Of a stretch of DNA of 64,000 nt, positions 1 to 11,700 are shown one piece after another (within the stretch, counting starts at the first letter, position 1; each line of letters begins with the position of its first letter). The notes below the pieces were generated by a model. The model ran no database searches and was not told the DNA's origin. It saw only the letters and a program-made list of their open reading frames with translations. The DNA is from Chionis minor (Eukaryota > Chordata > Aves > Charadriiformes > Chionididae). The stretch covers positions 1,537,349 through 1,601,348 of the forward strand of contig VZSF01008499.1 of the NCBI GenBank assembly GCA_013398295.1. Direction: 5' to 3'. Made by a program: the position numbers and the translations under genes.

Positions 1-59
1 GAGGGACACCTCTGCCCCCGGAGGGGGAAACCTCCCCGCCGGGGGCAGAGGTGTCCCTC
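1..59. repeat. perfect GC-rich inverted repeat (hairpin)
   Basis: Positions 1-21 are the exact reverse complement of 39-59. Inside, after one mismatch, GGGG at 23-26 can pair with CCCC at 34-37. Either strand could form a very stable stem in DNA or RNA. The left arm starts at the first base of the window, so the palindrome may extend further left. It could be a real hairpin in a GC-rich promoter or 5' UTR, or a fold-back assembly artefact. The sequence alone cannot separate these. Confidence 0.9.
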
Positions 60-330
60 GTCCCGCCGCCCCGGCTGCCTCACGAAGGGGACTCCCCTGC
101 CTCCCCTAGTTATCATAATTGGCTTCGTGCTTGAAAATTTGATGCTTAGTCAAACATTTCACCTCTCCCTGCTGAAATGCCCCGCCGTCCTGCGTGAGGT
201 GGTGGTACCCGCGGAGCAGGCGGGGTTGGGCTTGGCTTTGCTGCTCCAGCAGACATCGGAATTGGGTTTATGGCCAGGAGTGAGTGTGTGTGTGTCCCCA
301 CGTCCCCCCTGTGAAGGCTGGTGAGGACTA
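1..330. promoter_or_regulatory. GC-rich, CpG-containing stretch, possible edge of a neighbouring gene's promoter
   Basis: This stretch is clearly richer in G, C and CpG than the following kilobases, for example around 60-75, 180-190 and 208-222. In mammals PDGFC lies next to GLRB and is transcribed in the opposite direction, so a divergent promoter near the left edge is plausible. No PDGFC coding sequence can be read on the minus strand here. The promoter role is inference from synteny only. Confidence 0.25.
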
Positions 331-3060
331 AAAGGGCTGATTTTATTCGGCGCTCATTAAGATGGTGCCGTGTTCAAGTTTCTCTGCTAGAGGTGGCGTT
401 TCTGGTTTGCTTGGAAGAGGGTTGGAAGCCTAACTCAGTGATGGGTCTGGGTAACAAGACTGAACGCTTGCTAGGTACGAAGCAGTGCGAAGGGCAGTTC
501 TTTTTCTCTCAACTGAGAAGTTTTGGGGAGATTTTTTTTTTTTTTTTTGATGGTGATTTCAACCCCCCAAGCTCTGAGGTGGCTTCAGGGACGGACGGGA
601 AGACCTGTATAGCTGTGGTCTTGCTCACCGTCGGTGCAAGATACTCAAGAGAGAAACCGAGTCTGCGTGCCGGGAGTCTTCAGCACGTGCTATCTGCATT
701 TCTTATCCTTTGACCCAGCTCTTTCCACTGTATAACTGAGCTGTTTCTTCACCTCAGCCAAAGTAACCCCTGAGACAGTGATAAACATCCCCTCTGTTCC
801 TAATAAGTGACATATTTCTAGTAGCAACTGAACGCCGTCCAGCCGAGCTGGGCTGACTTCTGAAAGGCAGACTTGGAGCAGACCGTAAATAGCAACCCTT
901 CCCTTACAGACTGTGGAGAAACGTACCACACCAAGCAAACTATGTAGTCACTTTTATTATTGTTGCCGTTTGTTGTTGTTGTTGTTTGCACTGTTATTAT
1001 TTTTAAAAGGAAATAAAAATAACATGTACTGCTTTCCATGTCTTCTACCTTGATGACTACAAGCAGTGAGGTTTTTTTTAATCAAATAAATAAAGTATTG
1101 CACTGTGCCTTCGTTGCCTGAGGATTTTGTGGGATTCTTTCTGGCTTGGGGAATTGACGGCAAGTGCCCTCCAAAAAACATGGACCCAACATCTCACACT
1201 GTGTGCGTGAAAAGTAAAGCATCCGACATCTCCCATGGCATCGCAAATCTAGGCTGCATCAGACCACTGTTTCATCTGGCACCCTGGCTCTGACTTTCCA
1301 AAGGAAAATGCAAGAACCCGCATAGTGGATGAATATGGAATAACACTGCCTGGGGAGGAAGCTTTCATTCTAAACCTCCTGTAATTAAAGATCAGGGTAC
1401 ATTTTTGACCATTAAGGCACTACTTCTTTTTAAAAATGTTTTTTTTCTTCATCCCATCCAAAATATTGTGTGTGGTAATCCTTATTCTTATAAATGTCCA
1501 GTCTTCTCTGAAATTCATGCAAAGCATTTATCACCAGCTATCTATGTTTATTTTTAATGTTACTGCTCTCCAGTTTCATCAGGTATATGTGTTTGAATTA
1601 TGAAAACAGGTAAATGCAAATTATTTGACTCCTCTACACTGTCCATTTTCTGTATTATAGCCTTGTCATATCCTTTCCCAGCTAGACATTTTTCATCTGA
1701 ATATATCTATACCTCTAAGCTGTTCAGAGTCACGTCTATTTTTGTTGTGTTTCATTTGGGGTGGGACAACCAGAACATGACATTCCAAGTGAAGGCCTAA
1801 TCTTAACATGTATAGTGAAGATAAAACATTTTATGTATATAGTATTTCTTATGCATATATTTATCTTTTTGTTGGATCTACTCATACAGCGATTCCACAG
1901 AAGTATTGACATTAAAAAAAATATTCTGAATGGTTCGAAAATTACAGCAAACAAATGTATGTGTATTCAGATCATTCCGCTGGCGCACATTGCTGATGCA
2001 TCTAAGAGTTCTGGTGACTGCAGTTCTTGGTACAGATTTCTTTGGATATCGTTAGACTCATCTGTCTTTTGCTGCCACAATGTTCACATTCTTTTCTACA
2101 TCTATAATAAATATTTTAAACTACACAAAGCTTTGTATTCCTAACTTTCCTCCATGCTGAGAACTGCACTTCAAGTCTTTGTCTTTTGTATCAGTCACCA
2201 TGCCCTATCTCATCTTCCAACTACTCAGTTTAGACTATGTGGTCTTTCTGATGGTGTATCAAAGACATTTTTTCCCCAAAGGTTTTGTAATATAGTCTAT
2301 AAAATAGTGTATCATGTATTTTTTAATTTCAATATTGCAACAGGCATTTCTCCATTAATTGCCATCTACAAATAGTTCGAGATGCAGGCTTTGCTCTGTC
2401 GAATAGCCACGCTAATTTGACGCATTTTCAGATTGTTTTATGACTCTGCTTTTTTCATCATCTTCATTTAGAACTTTTTGAGCAGTTTTGCTTGTACTTG
2501 GATAAAATTTGAATTATCTGGATTATCCCACAGGAATTCATTTGGCACCAGTTCCAGACACAATGTTACTGAGACCTACCCACTAGAGAAGGCAACGCAA
2601 ATTTGGCCTGTTAGGACTCCAGAGATGTACTGTAATGGTGTATAGACTTTGTACTCCTGAACAATAAATATCCTTGAAATGAAAAGGCTTTCTCTGGGAT
2701 TATTATTAACTTAAAGAGTTATCATTAAAATACATAATCTTCACAAATTGACATCAACAAAAAGAATTCCCCACATCAAAGTCAAAATAACGTCACCACA
2801 GCACTGACAGGTGGACAGTTTACACACATTCCACTCCTTGTCCTTTCACCACTTTACAACAGCAAAGATTCCCCGCAGTTACTTGTGGAAATGGGCTGGA
2901 ATTGGCAAGATGCGTAGGTGTTCACAGACTGCCCTTTATGGTTTGAACTGATAACGAGATCTCAACTGACTTCCGGAGGCTCTAGGTATCCCAAGCAAGT
3001 TCTGCAAGGAAGCATACTATTTACTTTTCCTATGTGCTGTCTTCAGAAAGATCTTTCGTA
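331..3060. other. intergenic, no gene recognised
   Basis: AT-rich sequence with a GTT-rich patch near 961-990. AATAAA hexamers occur at 1012, 1085 and 1089 on the + strand, followed by a TGTG-containing stretch. This could mark the 3' end of an unannotated transcript but equally arises by chance. Short open frames show no recognisable domain. Confidence 0.5.
1640..1830 (-). repeat. possible ancient CR1/L3-like LINE relic
   Basis: The stretch around 1750-1795 (a GGGTGGGACAACCAGAACATGAC-type phrase, then CCAAGTGAAGGCCT) resembles the antisense of the old CR1/L3 3' region, where a similar 'gaccagaactg...caaggtg' phrase recurs in amniote genomes. The resemblance is from memory and highly diverged. 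Boundaries are approximate. Confidence 0.25.
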
Positions 3061-3174
3061 GAATCATAGACTGGTTTGGGTTGAAGGGGACCTTAAAGAT
3101 CATCCAGTTCCAACCCCCCTGCCATGGGCAGGGACACCTCCCACTAGACCAGGTTGCTCAAAGCCCCATCCAGG
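3061..3174 (-). repeat. CR1 LINE 3'-end fragment
   Basis: Read on the minus strand, this is the typical avian CR1 3' end. It includes GGGCTTTGAGCAACCTGGTC, then GTGGGAGGTGTCCCTGCCC, then CCTTCAACCCAAACC and a terminal TCTATGATTC. It is a 5'-truncated copy of about 114 bp, as most bird CR1 copies are, and has no coding capacity. Confidence 0.93.
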
Positions 3175-6100
3175 CACATAGGCAAATGTCTGCTTTTGTG
3201 CAAGGTTCTCTTGATTTCAATGTAGTTACATATGAATTGGTTGCTGGTATAACACGGTTGAGGTTTAAATGCTTATGTTCCCATCATAAAGTTATTTCTA
3301 ATTGTGCAAAAAATTCTTAAACGGTTATTAAATGTTATGTTTGTACAAAATTTTTCATGGATGAGTGATAAATATGAAACCAGAAATTGCCGCAGAAGCA
3401 CTGTCTTTTAGAAAAGCAGAAATATGATATTCCACTTTCATGATCACCGAGCAATAGAAAAAGCAACATTTCTACAAATAAACATGACTCTTGTAGTCTT
3501 ACTAATGAAGAGGCTGCATATGGAATTGCACAGAAAATAGTTTCTGCATTAGAAAGTACTGCTGTAAATGAGGTAATGCTAAATTTTACTGTCTCAGCCT
3601 TATTGTCCACTCCTACTGAATTTGTAAATAAGTTGAAGATTTGGGGTCCTGTTTCTATGTTACATTCAAAAATATAATTAATAAAAAGAGTGAAGTCCAA
3701 AGAAGCTTCAATTATGTTGATGCTTAGACAGCGTGGACTGCTCAGACACAACCTGATAGGAAGCAGCTCTGAATGTGCTTTGGTCACTTTGGTCACAACT
3801 CTAAATGAAGTGCCATTTCTATTTTGCAAATCCTAAAATGAGACCTGGGACTTATAAATAGACCTAAAGATAAGCATTTGAACACAGACTTCTAGGGATA
3901 TTGATGTTGTTCTGCTCGGCATTGCATAGCTTAAACAATAATTTTTCAAATTGAGTCAAACATTTGAGAACTTAAGTCCTTATTGTACTTTTGTGTGATT
4001 TCCACTTACAAGCATTGCTTTAAAGCATTCACATTTAATAATTCCAGTTATTTTATCAGCTGCGTAGATGTACGTAGTCCAATCTACATGCCAAAGCAAC
4101 ATTGCTTCACGTAGGCTGTGGGAGCTACAACAGGAGACAAGGAAAGAGGCCCGCTAGAGGTCTCCCAAACTGTTTGCAAGAATGCTACCCACTTCTGGCA
4201 CCTGGTAACTCATTTGGGTCTCAATGGGCTTCCAAAGTCAACACGTAAAAAGTGGCATGTAGCTAAGTCACTTCGGCCTTGTAACATGTTTGCTGACCTG
4301 AATTGCGGACTACACTGAGGCCTGAGAGGGCGGCAGCGGCCAGTCTCAAAGTGGGTGTTTTCCCACGGGGTATGTAGGAGTGCTCTGGATACGCGGGTAC
4401 TCTCTCAAAATATCCACTTAACTCTCCTGTATGCTTTCAAAGCAGAACGCTCCCATGATCTCACACCCCAGTTCGGATGCCCCTCTGCATTCGAACACCA
4501 TATGCTCTTAAGAACGTCCTTGAGTAGCTGCATGAAGGACTGTGCCCCGATGACAGGCTTGCTCAGGTACGCATCAATGTTTGCTTATTTATGACTCTGT
4601 GTGCGATGACTTTGCTTATGTCAGAAGCCAGATAAGCTTTCTGTGTGCTTTTTAACCAGATTACAGCAATTATCGATCAATTATGTCTCAGCTTCTATCA
4701 GCATGCATGAAATCCTGTCAAGATCACAACTGAAGATGGCATAAGACATCTCTATGTCAGCTCTAAGTAACTATTGAGTAACTCCTGAATTTGGTCTTCC
4801 CGCCTCTCTCCCTTTCACTGAGCAGTGCAAGATACAGGTTTGCAATGAGAATAAAAATTTTGGTTAGTATTTCCAAGCATTACTAACCACTGCTATTTCA
4901 AAATACAGTTTGTATCACATAGTTATAAATTTGGATAGCTGTATCCAGGTTCAGTAAAATTAAGGGTAGACTGTATTATTCAAAACACATAGATAGAAAC
5001 AGATTATTTCATACACTGGTAAAAAACATTTATAGCTTTTCAAGATTATTTTTTTCATTTTCATACTGAAATATTTCTAAGCTATTTGTATATGAATAGT
5101 CTAATGGCTTTGAAACTGCTCTTCAGAGAAATGAAGCTCAGCTGAAGTTATTTACGGGATGGCAGCATAATTTTGCTATCAATATTTGCAATGTACCTAG
5201 CAGTTAACAGTCTGAATGCGGACTGTCTATCAAATAGAGATACTAAGATCAGTCACTTTAGCTATCTGAGTGGAATGTTTACATTTATTGAGTTTGGATT
5301 AGAAAAATAACACTTATTGATTTACTTGGATGTCATAGGTATATTCCATTTACAAAAGGATATTGTTGATACTAAGAACTCTGGCTCATGAGCATGTTTA
5401 ATTGAACTAGATTTCTCTATATACCTGTGACACTTCAGCTTTAGCCTTCTGGTACCCCAGTCCACACAGAGCTGAGCCAACTATACAACTATGAGCCTTC
5501 ATTTAAGTTCAAACTCAGCAAAAGAGAACAGGAATCATATTGACAGCACCAGTCTCCAAAGAGCATTGTCTTCAGGCTAAACTGAGATTACAGTTTAATT
5601 GGTTAATGAAATCCATCTAAGAAGATATTGCAGGCAAGTCCAAAGGTTAGAGGAACGTCGGAAATCTAACAGGAGTAAAGGAACAATTGGGAACTGAAGA
5701 GCAGACACAACCACCCAGGAATGATGAGGCACTGGAGCAAATGTGCTTCTACTATGTATGGAGTACCTGTCGCCCCTAAACTTGACTCACCACATCACAT
5801 TTCCTCTCATTTGTCCCTATCCTGTCCCTTCTCTAGTCTTCCTTTCTTTCACCTCTTCCCTTTCACCTTTCTCAATTAATTAGTTACCACTGCTACTGGG
5901 CTAATTATTTAACTAAAGACTTGGCCTTCTAATCTTATCAAGCTACACACAATTTAAGTACTATCTTCCCTAATCCACCTCCTTGCCTTCGTAACTGGTC
6001 CTCAGACGCTCCCTAGCACTCAGATTTGTCACCCCTTTGTACTTTGCCCTGTCTGATTTCCCACCAGTCTCCAGTCCAGATTTGTTTACCACGGCAAACC

Positions 6101-8742
6101 TTTTCTCCCATTAGCATCTACAGCATGAAACTTTCCCACAGCGTCACTCGGACTTTCCTTGCTTCCATTGGTTTGACATAGACTAGAGAAGCAAATCAGT
6201 GGGGTGAAACAGCTGATGCTACAGACCCAGCATCCACACTACGGATGTGCTGCAGGAGATCTTTCCCTAAGAAAGTTCATGTTCTCCAAGACAACTATAA
6301 GAGGAGTATCAATGGTAACAGATGTGCTTCAAAAGCGTCTTTCTCATCCAAACTAAAACCCTAATGTAAACATACCCACTTTCTTGCCTGCCCCATCAAT
6401 TATGACATTTTCCCCAGATCTTTCTTATTTTAATCTACGGCATGTACATTTCCTTATTGACAAAATCTCTCTACCTCTGAATGAGGCAGCTTCCCTGTTC
6501 CACATTGCGTGGGGTCAACTGGAGAGAATGTATGCTAACTATTCAGCCCAGTCTAGGCTTGGCATCATCTACAGAAGCACACCAGCATTTTATTCAGGCC
6601 ATCTGGAGCTTTCCCAGGGAAGAGATGACGAGCTTCCAAGAGCTGATCTGTAAAATCTAAGACTTTACTGATCACGTGCAAACTGTAATTTTCCAAGTTT
6701 CTTAAATTTCAGTAATTTATGTTAAAAAAAGCAGCAGGCACATGTTTGACAAAACAAATAACATGACTTTCTAAAACCTGGACTCAGTAGAAACTTGAAA
6801 AAATCTTTAACATGAGGGGCATACAAAATCATAAACATTGAGTTTCTCCTCAGTTGCCTCATTCACAGAACTATCTGCATTCTTTTGGCAGAAATAAGGT
6901 TCAAGATGGAACACGGAGGCTTTCATCCTGTGCGTTTTTCTAAACTCAGAAATAGGAAAAGTCTTTTAAAATATCAGGTCAGCTTAGTAGATGATGACAT
7001 TCCTAATATTTTTATAATTCTTAAACAGATCTCATTTAATCCCTTCATTCATTAACACATTTCAAAAGCAGGTATAGATTCTACAGGGATTTTTTAATGT
7101 CAAAAAATGCTGTTGCCAAGGGCTTAGGAGCTCAGTTGTACTAAATTCCTTCAACACTTTGCTACATAAATATAGGTAGAATTTCTGCAGATTATAAATA
7201 TATTGGAATATTCTGAGATACTGAAGAGCAGTTAAATTTTTACTTAGATATTCACTAGCTACCCCACATAAAAACACAGATAAAAGCCTACTTTAGCGTT
7301 AACATTTCAAATCATACATTAGTTTTTATATCTGGAAATCCAGGTAATGCTGCAGAAAACTTGAAACTTAAGGGAATCAAGGACTGCCAGTTGGACAAGA
7401 GTATAAAGAATGTAAGAATGATACGTTATTCATACTAGTAAATTCTCATTGTTATTTCCTTGCCAATCCACTGAATGGAAATATACTACAAAGGAAAATA
7501 ATTTTAAAGCTTTTTCCAGTAATTCTTCAAAGCTATCCCACTATTAATCACTGGAGTTCACGTCATCCAGTTAAGAATGCACAATATTCCAAAGTATTGC
7601 CAACATTTTTCTTTATTGATCAAACACTGGCATCGAATCACAGTATCTCATTCCCACACCACTGTGAAAAAATAAGAACCTCAGCTTCACTACCATCTGG
7701 ATCGCAGATCATCCCATAAAATGCGTCCAGGTTGACAGTAGGTTTTTGAAGTACTTATTTCATATTATGTTTCCGATACTGTTATATGTTGTGCCCTGTC
7801 ACAAACCATTTTGAAAAGAATACCACTCCATTAATGTTCAGATTTATAAAAAATACTGTTTTCTCCTTAGACAATAATTTGTGTCTGGTTAGGTATTTAG
7901 AGTGGATTTGTAGACATAAACAGTGACATTGTTATTCCCTAGTGCTCCCTCGGCATGCTGGTACTCTCTGTAGCCTGCAATTGAACCAGGAGCTGAAGGT
8001 GCTCAAGTTGTCAGCATCTTTTTGGGTGGAACTCAGTACCTCACAGGATTAGGCTCCCATTCAGAAAGTGTGTCAGCAATGCCTGGAGTGAATTGTGTGA
8101 ACAGGGGTGGACCTGAAGAAGCCCTTAATCGATGCAAAATATAAATGTTATTATAACAACTTATTTTGAAAGTGTAAACCAGTTTTGAGATGATAGCTCT
8201 TAATCTACACAAAGGGTGCTAATCTAAATGGATTTGTAGGATCAGATTCCTAATCCCACCCGCTACACTATTGGATGAGAGCCTAAAAACTCTTCTGCAT
8301 GAGGAGTCCTATCACACACATAGAATAAGCCTGTTCATGCCTAAATAAAGCAAATATGACTTGATCCTCTGTAGCTCAGCACATTTCTGCTCGATCCTGT
8401 GAACCACTGAACTGAGTGATGTTAATTCCATTATATTAATTAAAAAATGAAAAGCAAAGCTAAGAAAGAGTGCTCAGTCCTTCATGTAATTGGAAATTAA
8501 TGAGAAAGATGGTTCAACTGTGGGTTTTCTGCGTTCAATTCAACTGTCCTGTTTACAGCCCGATGAATGGATTTTGATCTTTTTTGATGAAGTAAATAAC
8601 GAAAGCTCTATTTTCAGTGCCACACCTGCTCATGACCCACTAAGTCATACTAAAGCAGAATCATCATTCTGAGAGCTAGGTAAAGCTACAGAAGCTGAGT
8701 TATTGCCTTTTTTGTTGTCCAGTTTGAATCTCCCTCCTCAGC
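3175..8742. other. intergenic, no gene recognised
   Basis: AT-rich non-coding DNA. The longest open frame (3335-3829, minus strand, 164 codons) lacks any recognisable domain and has the cysteine-, phenylalanine- and serine-rich make-up expected from random AT-rich sequence. I see no further repeats or RNA genes that I can support. Confidence 0.5.
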
Positions 8743-8787
8743 GTTCAGGACTCACATGTCCTGAACATGTCCTGAACTGACATGTCT
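8743..8787. promoter_or_regulatory. cluster of CATG palindromes resembling p53-family half-sites
   Basis: Three decamers centred on ACATGT lie close together: 8752-8761 (one mismatch to RRRCWWGYYY), 8763-8772 (GAACATGTCC, perfect match) and 8778-8787 (one mismatch). Spacers are 1 and 5 bases. GTTCAGGAC at 8743-8751 is also inverted as GTCCTGAAC at 8758-8766. The match to the p53/p63/p73 half-site consensus is direct; any function is inference. Confidence 0.35.
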
Positions 8788-11700
8788 ATTCTTTTTCACC
8801 CATCTTCTTATTATCTGCGTGCTTGTGTACTTATTACTGCCTAAAAAAAATATTTTTTCATATAAACTGACTTATTGTGTTTTGTATATTTTGAGAAGAA
8901 AAGTTTCGAGTGCTGTAAGGTTTAACAAGTGATTATAGTAATAGCTTTTCCATGGATGTCTTGTATCTTATGAAAGCAGTAGAAATTTTACTTTGGTAAA
9001 GATGGCAGAGGACAGCCAGTAAACTATCCTTTTTTTATCCTGGTTTAAATGCTGTAGTGCATCAGCATTCTGCTGATGGAAAGAGAAATCAGCGCTGGTT
9101 TTGTAGCGGAGATTAATTATGATTTGAAGGTCATTCTCAATCTCTTCTTCTAGTTTTATAGGCATGGACCATTTTTATTCTTCCAGCACTATTAGATCCT
9201 CATATTTATGGCAGAGCTGTTTGTGAGGGCAATTCAATCAGATTAGGACTACTCTAGCCACTGAAAGAAGATCATTCAGTCATTGTGCTCTTTCTTCCTG
9301 CAAACCATGGGCAGTGAAACGTGCTTGTACTACAAGTACCCGGTTATTGTAAATGTACTTTTAACATCTGCAATTTTATTTGAGACTAATATATGGCTTT
9401 AAGTAACTTAGAGAGATTAATGCTAATTGAATAGATGAGAAAAATGTTATTCATTGCACAGACTGCTAATGCAGTTATCAGACTGAAGTTAGATTTGTTG
9501 TATCAGTTAATTCTTATGTGAATATTATGGTATTAAGAATAGCTGCTTCATGTTGAAACAGTGGAAAATTCTAAATGCTTTTCGCAAGCCTGTTCCATTT
9601 CTTTTTCCAAGGTTGTTAGCTTTGATTTGTAGCTTTTTATCTAATACTGAGTGAATTATTTTTTTTTTCAGGACAAAGTGTATTAATAGCTCAGGGCACT
9701 ATTATGAGTTATTTTAGGTAAATCTGCTCATAGAACAATGTTTACAGCTGCTAAATAATATCGTTTTTGTTTTCAAGGTTATTAAAACAGGTTCTAGCTT
9801 GTAATGACACCATACAAATAAAATAAGAGATATAATAAACTATATAGTATTTTGGAAATTAATAAGCTTGAGAATCTGTCAAGTATTCAGTGTATAAAAT
9901 AAACATTCATGCCTCACTTTGCAGATGTGAACTTGTTCATTTTAATGTATAGCAGGTTGCAACATCCAGAAGGAAAAAAAGAAAAAAGCAAAAAACCTCC
10001 CAGCAACACATTCCCTTTTCTGTAGTCACTCATCACTCATCCCTGGTATATCAGGGACAGAAAGAGAAGTGAGTGAAGTGTAAGAACCACCAAGTGACGT
10101 CTGACACATATTCACTTAGAACTGCTGAAACAGCTGCAAAAATGAAAGCAGAATGGAAAATTTCACTCCAGAGAAATCACTGTGGGGATTAACCAAGGGC
10201 TAACCAATTTGCATGCGAAGTTGTGCTAGCATGGCCATGCTACTTTTAGGATGTCAGCTTGTATAGCTTTGCAGTGCTGCATTCTGCCTTCAGGAGGTAT
10301 CAGTCCTCTCCGACAGCTTGAGTTTTTTCATCTAGCCCAGCTCAGCTTAAATCCAGCCTAATCATGTGCCTCCCCGCAATGGGGTCCTCCGGATTCTCAT
10401 TTTGAACATATACAACGGTTGTGGGGCAGTCCGCAGTCCCACATGGTGCACAGCAGCCCTGCGACAGCTTATTTGGAACAAACTTCATCAACGTGGGATT
10501 TTGAAGCATTATGCTAAGATATTATCTAAAATTCTGGGAGCAATAGAACTGGGTCAACCCAGCACTTTGGTTGAGACGGAAACCACTCATCCACTGAGAT
10601 AATTCACCAGGGAAGAGTGTTATGCTCTTAGGTCTGTACCTGTTAGTCCATGTAGCTGACTTGTTTGGCTCTAGTTTAGGCTTTCCTATGTGGTGCTCTG
10701 TTAACAGAATTTTAGAACCCTACATTTTGTCCATTCACTGTAAATTTAGTTTACCTTCATCTAAATTACACTGCAAAATCCTTATATTCCAGCCTACTAA
10801 ATTTTCCTGGTACTCACATCAGCTGAAAAATGAAAGCTTCTGCAGTCATGTAAAAGTCTGTGTCAATACAGTATCTCCCATGGAGTTTATATGCTTTCTG
10901 TTCCAAAAGTAAACGAGGAGGCTGGTAAGCCATAGCTACTGAAAATAACCATCTACGGAAGCAGGTTTCACTGACTTGCACCCAACCCAAGAAACGTGTC
11001 TCAAGGGAATTTCAATATTTGCATTAATTTTTTGTAAAGGTTGGACTAACGGAGGAGTTTTGTAAAACTGGGAAAAGCAAGTAATCATAGCTCCACCTTA
11101 GCTGGAATGGAATATAACATAGTCGTTGTCACATCATGTCCTGTGGCAAATTAAATTTGAAGTTCTTATCAGTAAATCCCCAGTTACTTAAAAAGGGGGA
11201 CTAGAACCATCCAAGTCAGAAGAGATATGTTAGCTTGACTTTGAGAATTAATAGAGAACTAAAGGTGATTGTATTTCTATCTATTAATTGAAATCATTCA
11301 GCACTGTTTATGGCAGATAGAATTTGACAGGCTAATTGGACTTTTTTTTTAGTAAGATGACATACTTAGTTGCTGAAAGTAATAGTGTTGATGTAAAATG
11401 CCTCACAGAAATTTGAGTGTATGATGTGGTATAACACTGCATGTTGATTAAAAGACTAGAATGTAAAATCAACAAGGAACGGAAGGTAGAGCTGTTTGGC
11501 GCCTTAGGGGCTGAAGGCAGGAACAGTATCTTAGAGTAAGTGCTTGGCTTCACGATTCAGCATACGTTTACAGAACTGAGAGGAGCCAGCTACATGATGC
11601 CACTTAAAATCTGACCCTTCAAAGAGCAGGTGAGGACCCTTGCTTTCACTGACACTACTAAAAGGCCAGAATTTATTTATTTACAGCTGTGAAATGAGGA

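Noticed and set aside
3335..3829. 164-codon open frame on the minus strand
   Set aside because: No domain, signal or family resemblance. A few frames of this length are expected by chance in 64 kb of AT-rich DNA read in six frames.
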